Shown here one piece after another: positions 6,249-9,772 of a stretch of 9,772 nt of DNA (positions are counted from its first letter, which is position 1; the number at the start of each line of letters is the position of its first letter). The stretch comes from an uncultured Clostridia bacterium (GTDB taxonomy: Bacteria; Bacillota; Clostridia; Oscillospirales; Acutalibacteraceae). The notes beneath the pieces were generated by a model. That model had not been told where the DNA came from. It did no database searches and saw only the letters and a program-made list of their open reading frames with translations. Location of the stretch: the NCBI GenBank assembly GCA_937915775.1, contig CALGGQ010000315.1:1-9772 (forward strand), written 5' to 3'. The position numbers and the translations under genes were made by a program.

Positions 6249-7232
6249 ATGGCGTATTTCAAAAAATCGGTCAGCACGATACTGTGCGTTTTGCTGCTGT
6301 GCCTGGCCTTCACCTCCTGCTCGCAGGAGGCGGAATGCTCGCTTGCGAATCAAAATGCCGATGCGACTACTATCAAGGTTTATGAATACCTCTGCGATAC
6401 CGAGGGCAGCGGCTGCCTGACCGCACAGCAGGAATCCACCTGGATGGGCTCGTCGGAATATGAGATGGAATATATTTTTTCTGCCTCCGGCAAATACCCG
6501 GCGATGCGCGGTCTCGATTATATGAACGATGATTTTGACGGCGTGAACGAGCGTGCGCTCGCGTGGTGGAACAAGGGCGGGCTCGTCACCATTTGCTGGC
6601 ATACAGGCGCTGATTTCAGCGGTGCGTGGGAGGACGCAATGAACGACGAAATCCCCGACTGGAACAAAGCCTTAACGGAAGGCACGCCCGAATACCAAGC
6701 CCTTCTTGACGGGATGGATAAAGCCGCCAAGGCGCTCAAAGAGCTGCAGGAGCATGGCGTAACGGTTCTATGGCGACCGTTTCATGAATTTGACGGCGGT
6801 TGGTTCTGGTGGGGCAAGGGCGGCAATAAGAATTTTAAAAAACTCTGGCGGCTGATGTACACACGCTACACGGATTACTGGCAGCTGAACAACTTAATCT
6901 GGGTGCTCGGCTTTTCGCACAACGGCGAGGATATTAGACCATGGTACCCCGGCGATAAGTACTGTGATATCGTCGGCGCGGACAGCTATGACGGCGGCGC
7001 GCAGCCGGAACTGTATCAGGCAGTGCAGAAAGTCAGAGCGAAAAACAAGCCGCTCGTGTTCCACGAATGCGGCGCAAACCCCACGGCGGAAGCATTACAG
7101 CAAACCCCGTGGCTCTGGTTTATGACCTGGCACACGGAATATTTAACCGAAAACAATACCCCTGAGGCAATCAAACAGTTATACAACAGCGACTATATGA
7201 TAACGCTGGAGGAACTACCCGATTTTCATTAA
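6249..7232 (+). CDS. GH26-family beta-mannanase-like lipoprotein
   Basis: The 327-residue product looks like a secreted, lipid-anchored glycoside hydrolase of family 26, whose known members mostly cut beta-1,4-mannans. Residues 1-23 form a lipoprotein signal (KK, then the hydrophobic ILCVLLLCLA) ending at the lipobox FTSC, with Cys24 the likely lipidated residue. The rest is a single catalytic domain. WRPFHEFDGGWFWWG (175-189) has the acid/base Glu180. FHECG (271-275) has Glu273 as the probable nucleophile, where better known members have a TEFG/AEVG-like motif. VTICWHTG (113-120) carries the conserved histidine. No carbohydrate-binding module or dockerin is present. A strong ribosome binding site precedes the ATG and the gene has its own promoter. 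Substrate cannot be fixed from sequence; other beta-glucans or xylans are possible in this family. Confidence 0.85.
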   Translation: MAYFKKSVSTILCVLLLCLAFTSCSQEAECSLANQNADATTIKVYEYLCDTEGSGCLTAQQESTWMGSSEYEMEYIFSASGKYPAMRGLDYMNDDFDGVNERALAWWNKGGLVTICWHTGADFSGAWEDAMNDEIPDWNKALTEGTPEYQALLDGMDKAAKALKELQEHGVTVLWRPFHEFDGGWFWWGKGGNKNFKKLWRLMYTRYTDYWQLNNLIWVLGFSHNGEDIRPWYPGDKYCDIVGADSYDGGAQPELYQAVQKVRAKNKPLVFHECGANPTAEALQQTPWLWFMTWHTEYLTENNTPEAIKQLYNSDYMITLEELPDFH

Positions 7233-7244
7233 GGAGGTAAAACG

Positions 7245-7514
7245 ATGAAAAATAAACTGTTAGTCGTACTCTTTGCCGTGCTGGCGGTCTTTACGCTGTT
7301 TCTCGGTGTGAAGTGCGTGAAAACGGCAGGCGACGCTGCGATGAAAGACTTTGCATACGTGGAAAACGGCGCGTCCGTTGCTGCTGAGGAGGGCGAGCTC
7401 GTTGTCGCTATCGGCAAGCTGGTGCCCGTATCCGCTGCTTATGATGAGGAAAATAAACTTGCTTTCACAAATCCGCTCGTTGCCAAAAAGACCGAACTGG
7501 AATACTATCGTTAG
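7245..7514 (+). CDS. N-terminal fragment of the TAG-interrupted membrane protein
   Basis: If TAG ends translation, this 89-residue fragment is what would be made. It has a strong ribosome binding site (AAGGAGGT, six bases before the ATG) and an N-terminal membrane helix (LLVVLFAVLAVFTLFLGV, residues 5-22) with lysines before it. About 65 residues follow, including ENGASVAAEEGELVVAIGKL. It stops just after KKTELEYYR, in the middle of what looks like a folded domain, so a stable product is doubtful. Confidence 0.55.
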   Translation: MKNKLLVVLFAVLAVFTLFLGVKCVKTAGDAAMKDFAYVENGASVAAEEGELVVAIGKLVPVSAAYDEENKLAFTNPLVAKKTELEYYR

Positions 7515-7589
7515 GACAGCGGCTACGAGTGGAAATCGGATGATATTACCGATACCTATCTTTACGGCGAAATTACCTTAGCAGATGTC

Positions 7590-8015
7590 ATGGTAGATAA
7601 GGAAGTGCTGTACCCGTTGATGACAAATGACGAGGCGTATCCAACCGAGGAAACGTTAAACGAAAGCGGATTTGGTATTTACACGTTCGGTGAAGATGAA
7701 TCAAAGGAATATATCTGCCCCGTATATGACCAGCCGTCGAGCGGTGAATTTACCGGCAGGGTGCGCTATTATTACCGCGGTGTTGCGATTGATGAAGAGA
7801 AGGATTACACCGTCATCGGCAAGGTTGAAAACGGAAGGCTGAAAAAGTGCGACCTGAATCTCGCCGATACCGTGCTGGAGGGCAAGTATACGATAGAGGA
7901 GCTGGCTAAAAAAGAAAAAACAACCGGCGTCGGCGCAACCGTTTTCTATTTTGTTTTAGCAGCAGGCTTTGGCGCGCTGACCGTGGTATTTATCCGCAAA
8001 GCCAGGTATGAATAA
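7590..8015 (+). CDS. C-terminal fragment of the TAG-interrupted membrane protein
   Basis: This is the downstream part of the same frame, counted from the first ATG after the TAG (141 residues). No ribosome binding site precedes that ATG, so independent translation is unlikely. The similar composition on both sides of the TAG supports a single original gene. It holds a soluble stretch with TGRVRYYYRGVAIDEEKDYT and VIGKVENGRLKK, then a C-terminal membrane helix (GVGATVFYFVLAAGFGALTVVFI, within about residues 113-135) and a short basic tail. It ends in TAA nine bases before the next gene. Confidence 0.45.
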   Translation: MVDKEVLYPLMTNDEAYPTEETLNESGFGIYTFGEDESKEYICPVYDQPSSGEFTGRVRYYYRGVAIDEEKDYTVIGKVENGRLKKCDLNLADTVLEGKYTIEELAKKEKTTGVGATVFYFVLAAGFGALTVVFIRKARYE

Positions 8016-8024
8016 GGGGTACTT

Positions 8025-9698
8025 ATGGAAAACAGAAATCCGTTAAAAGTCTATTGCCGCAACTGCGGCGCGCCTGCCGGCTTTGATATTCTGAACCAGA
8101 CCTATCGCTGCGCTGCCTGCGGCGAAACCACCGGCATTGCAGAGTCCAAGCAGCAGATGCTGCACTGGCGCACGCTGCAAAAGGATAATACACAGGCGTA
8201 CCTGAGAGGGCAGACAGTGGCGCAGTACGCCTGCTCCTCCTGCGGAGCAACCGTGGTGTTTGAAGGCGGCGAGGCGTCGCAGACCTGCGATTTCTGCGGT
8301 AGCAAGCTGGTGCGAAAGGAACTGACCGACGCCGACCAATTGCCTGAGCTGATTATCCCGTTCTTCATCACGCCCGAGGAAGCGCGCCAGCGCCTGCTCG
8401 ATTGGGGACATAAGTATCAGCATAAGCCCGAGGGCAGAAGCGTTGTTTCGAGTATGGGGCAGTTTAAGGGCTATTACCTGCCGTATCAGCTCGTCAAGGG
8501 ACCTGTTTACGGCGAGGTCACGCGCGACAGTACGTTTCGCAAATTCCGTGTGGCAGGCTATTTGGAGGGCACGGCGGTCAGCACCTCCAAGCAGCTTGAT
8601 AACCTGGTGCTTAACGAAGCAGAGCCGTTTGACTGGTCGCAGGCGCGCCCGTTCGAACTCGGCTACATCGCCGGTCATCACGTCAAGCTGTCCGATATTT
8701 CGGATGCCGATACAGCAAAACGGGTGAACCGCGAGGTAGAAGCGGAGTTTTTGCCCGAGGTCAGAAAGGTGATGCAAACCTCAGGCTGTGATGTCAATAT
8801 GAATAACGGCGAGCTGGATACGATTACCGTTTTGCTGCCGATGTATTTCATCAAGGTCGGTAAGCTCACCGCTGTTCTCAACGGGCAAACGGGCAGGATT
8901 GCCGTTTCGGGAGACAGAGTAAAAAAGTCGTTCCCGTGGGTGATTGAGCCGCTGCTCGGTACGTTGCTTTGTACACTGCTGTTGTCGATTCCGTATCACT
9001 TTGCCCTTGAGCCGATGTTCTTGTTTGTCGCCGTGTTCGGCTGTATCTTCTTTGCTGCGATGGGCGAGGGACGCACCTCCCTGATTGAAAGTATTACAAT
9101 GCGTTCCCGTGAATCCAAGGCAACGCGTGAAAAGGAAAAGCTCCATATCACCGAGGGCAACGATATTCTCAAAAATCCGTATGGCACGAAACCCGTGTTC
9201 ATCGAATTCAACGAAAAGAAGAATAGGGACGTGCCGGCAAAAATTAAGTTTTACAGCGTCGGCAGATGGCTGTCAATTCTCTGGAATATCTTTATTCTGG
9301 TGATGCTGCCCGCTATTCTTGCCGCCGGTATCCGTCTGCTGCAAATCAGCGAAAGCGGCGAAGCCTTTATGGACGGCTACAAAATCGGCTACGGTGCGGC
9401 ATGGTATGTTTTAGCCGGTATGATCGCCTTGATTTATTGGATACGCGGCGTACGCTCGGATGTGTATAACCACCCGATTGTCCGTGAAATTCTGCCCGGT
9501 GGTAAGACAAAACTGATGGGCAGGCGCGCCGACCGCCGGGTCAGCGTGTTCAGCCTGTTTGGCATCGGCGAGAGGGATAAAGACGGCAAGCGCATTACGC
9601 TTTTGCGCGCCTTGTGGGATTTGCGCGGCCTCGGCTTTTTCCTCGGCGGCACGCTGCTTTTCATCCTGCTCGGCAGTACGCTGGCGATTGTTTATTAA
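8025..9698 (+). CDS. Zinc-ribbon membrane protein (TFIIB-type zinc ribbon), unknown function
   Basis: The 557-residue product has two N-terminal zinc ribbons with identical spacing, C-x2-C-x14-C-x2-C: Cys11/14/29/32 and Cys70/73/88/91. Both match the pattern Y-C-x2-CGA...C-x2-CG, so they look like a tandem duplication. A soluble domain follows from about 105 to 300 (LIIPFFITPEEARQRLLDW, then KGYYLPYQLVKGPVYGEV and LLPMYFIKVGKL). It recalls Firmicute proteins annotated only as TFIIB-type zinc-ribbon-containing. Five hydrophobic helices are likely near 306-325, 329-346, 417-437, 457-474 and 535-556, with a basic loop between the second and third. AAGGGG at 8014-8019 overlaps the previous stop, so the gene is probably cotranscribed with the two genes upstream. 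The role is unknown; regulated protein handling at the membrane is only a guess. Confidence 0.8.
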   Translation: MENRNPLKVYCRNCGAPAGFDILNQTYRCAACGETTGIAESKQQMLHWRTLQKDNTQAYLRGQTVAQYACSSCGATVVFEGGEASQTCDFCGSKLVRKELTDADQLPELIIPFFITPEEARQRLLDWGHKYQHKPEGRSVVSSMGQFKGYYLPYQLVKGPVYGEVTRDSTFRKFRVAGYLEGTAVSTSKQLDNLVLNEAEPFDWSQARPFELGYIAGHHVKLSDISDADTAKRVNREVEAEFLPEVRKVMQTSGCDVNMNNGELDTITVLLPMYFIKVGKLTAVLNGQTGRIAVSGDRVKKSFPWVIEPLLGTLLCTLLLSIPYHFALEPMFLFVAVFGCIFFAAMGEGRTSLIESITMRSRESKATREKEKLHITEGNDILKNPYGTKPVFIEFNEKKNRDVPAKIKFYSVGRWLSILWNIFILVMLPAILAAGIRLLQISESGEAFMDGYKIGYGAAWYVLAGMIALIYWIRGVRSDVYNHPIVREILPGGKTKLMGRRADRRVSVFSLFGIGERDKDGKRITLLRALWDLRGLGFFLGGTLLFILLGSTLAIVY

Positions 9699-9710
9699 AA
9701 GATAAAAATT

Positions 9711-9737
9711 AAGACCTGCAGAACGCCTGCAGGTCTT
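9711..9737 (-). terminator. Hairpin, probable terminator for a minus-strand gene to the right
   Basis: AAGACCTGCAG (9711-9721) pairs perfectly with CTGCAGGTCTT (9727-9737) around the loop AACGC. On the minus strand the stem is followed by AATTTTTATC, a T-rich tail typical of an intrinsic terminator. On the plus strand it is followed by GAGACTGTC, with no T-run. It would therefore best stop transcription coming leftward from a gene beyond the window edge. For the zinc-ribbon gene it may only mark the mRNA 3' end. Confidence 0.55.
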
Positions 9738-9772
9738 GAGACTGTCGAAAAAGGGCATAACCGCGCCAAGCT

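Larger units (their letters stand above)
7245..8015 (+). pseudogene. Two-helix membrane protein gene interrupted by in-frame TAG
   Basis: One continuous frame runs from the ATG at 7245 to the TAA at 8013-8015, broken only by TAG at 7512-7514 (codon 90 of 257). The 25 codons after the TAG, before the next ATG at 7590, are open and protein-like (DSGYEWKSDDITDTYLYGEI). There is no frameshift. The joined product would have a transmembrane helix at 4-23, an extramembrane domain of about 200 residues, and a second helix near 228-250. The patterns GELVVAIGKLV, LEYYR and RVRYYYRGVAIDEEKDYTVIGK weakly recall TMEM43 (DUF1625) or GIDE-type membrane-side domains; this is a guess. AAGGAGGT (7231-7238) overlaps the GH26 stop. 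The TAG may be a recent nonsense mutation, a sequencing error or a read-through codon. Confidence 0.75.

Noticed and set aside
7515..7589. A stem-loop just after the in-frame TAG that would support programmed read-through or pyrrolysine insertion
   Set aside because: I could not find a convincing stable stem by eye, and the bases after TAG (GAC AGC) do not match the known CAR-YYA read-through context.
8043..8777. A 244-codon open frame on the minus strand opposite the zinc-ribbon gene
   Set aside because: The plus-strand frame has paired CxxC ribbons and membrane helices. The minus-strand frame looks like low-information shadow sequence.
1..9772. CRISPR array, tRNA gene, or prophage/integrase content
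   Set aside because: No regularly spaced direct repeats, no tRNA-like cloverleaf and no recombinase or phage protein motifs were seen on either strand.

Overview
This window looks like chromosomal DNA of a Clostridia-class Firmicute, most likely a gut member of the Ruminococcaceae/Oscillospiraceae. The reasons are the Firmicute-type order rpsD-rpoA-rplQ, strong AGGAGG ribosome binding sites, an archaeal-type IMP cyclohydrolase in a purine operon, and a GH26 mannanase-like lipoprotein. This placement is inferred from gene content only. All recognised genes lie on the + strand.

Positions 1-1830 are the end of a ribosomal protein/RNA polymerase operon: the 3' part of rpsD, then rpoA and rplQ, closed by a strong intrinsic terminator. 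Positions 1842-6191 are a purine biosynthesis operon, purE-purM-purN-purO-purD. It has its own promoter directly after the rplQ terminator and its own terminator after purD. It covers AIR synthesis, AIR carboxylation, GAR synthesis, GAR formylation and the final IMP ring closure. The genes for PRPP amidotransferase, FGAM synthetase, SAICAR synthetase, adenylosuccinate lyase and AICAR formyltransferase are not in the window. Two of its junctions (purE/purM and purO/purD) each hold a short palindromic element that begins GTAGGG; the other junctions are tightly packed.

Positions 6192-9698 form a second transcription unit with its own promoter. It holds a GH26-family lipoprotein, a membrane protein gene broken by an in-frame TAG codon, and a five-helix membrane protein with two N-terminal zinc ribbons. 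The ribosome binding site of each of the last two genes overlaps or abuts the stop codon of the gene before, so the three genes are probably cotranscribed. A hairpin at 9711-9737 is oriented as a terminator for a minus-strand gene lying beyond the right edge.

The most notable points are the in-frame TAG at 7512-7514 (no gene that ends in this window uses TAG as its stop), the paired GTAGGG palindromes inside the purine operon, and the PurO gene without an adjacent AICAR formyltransferase gene. I see no strong evidence for a wholly new system. The GH26/membrane protein/zinc-ribbon cluster is the least explained part.
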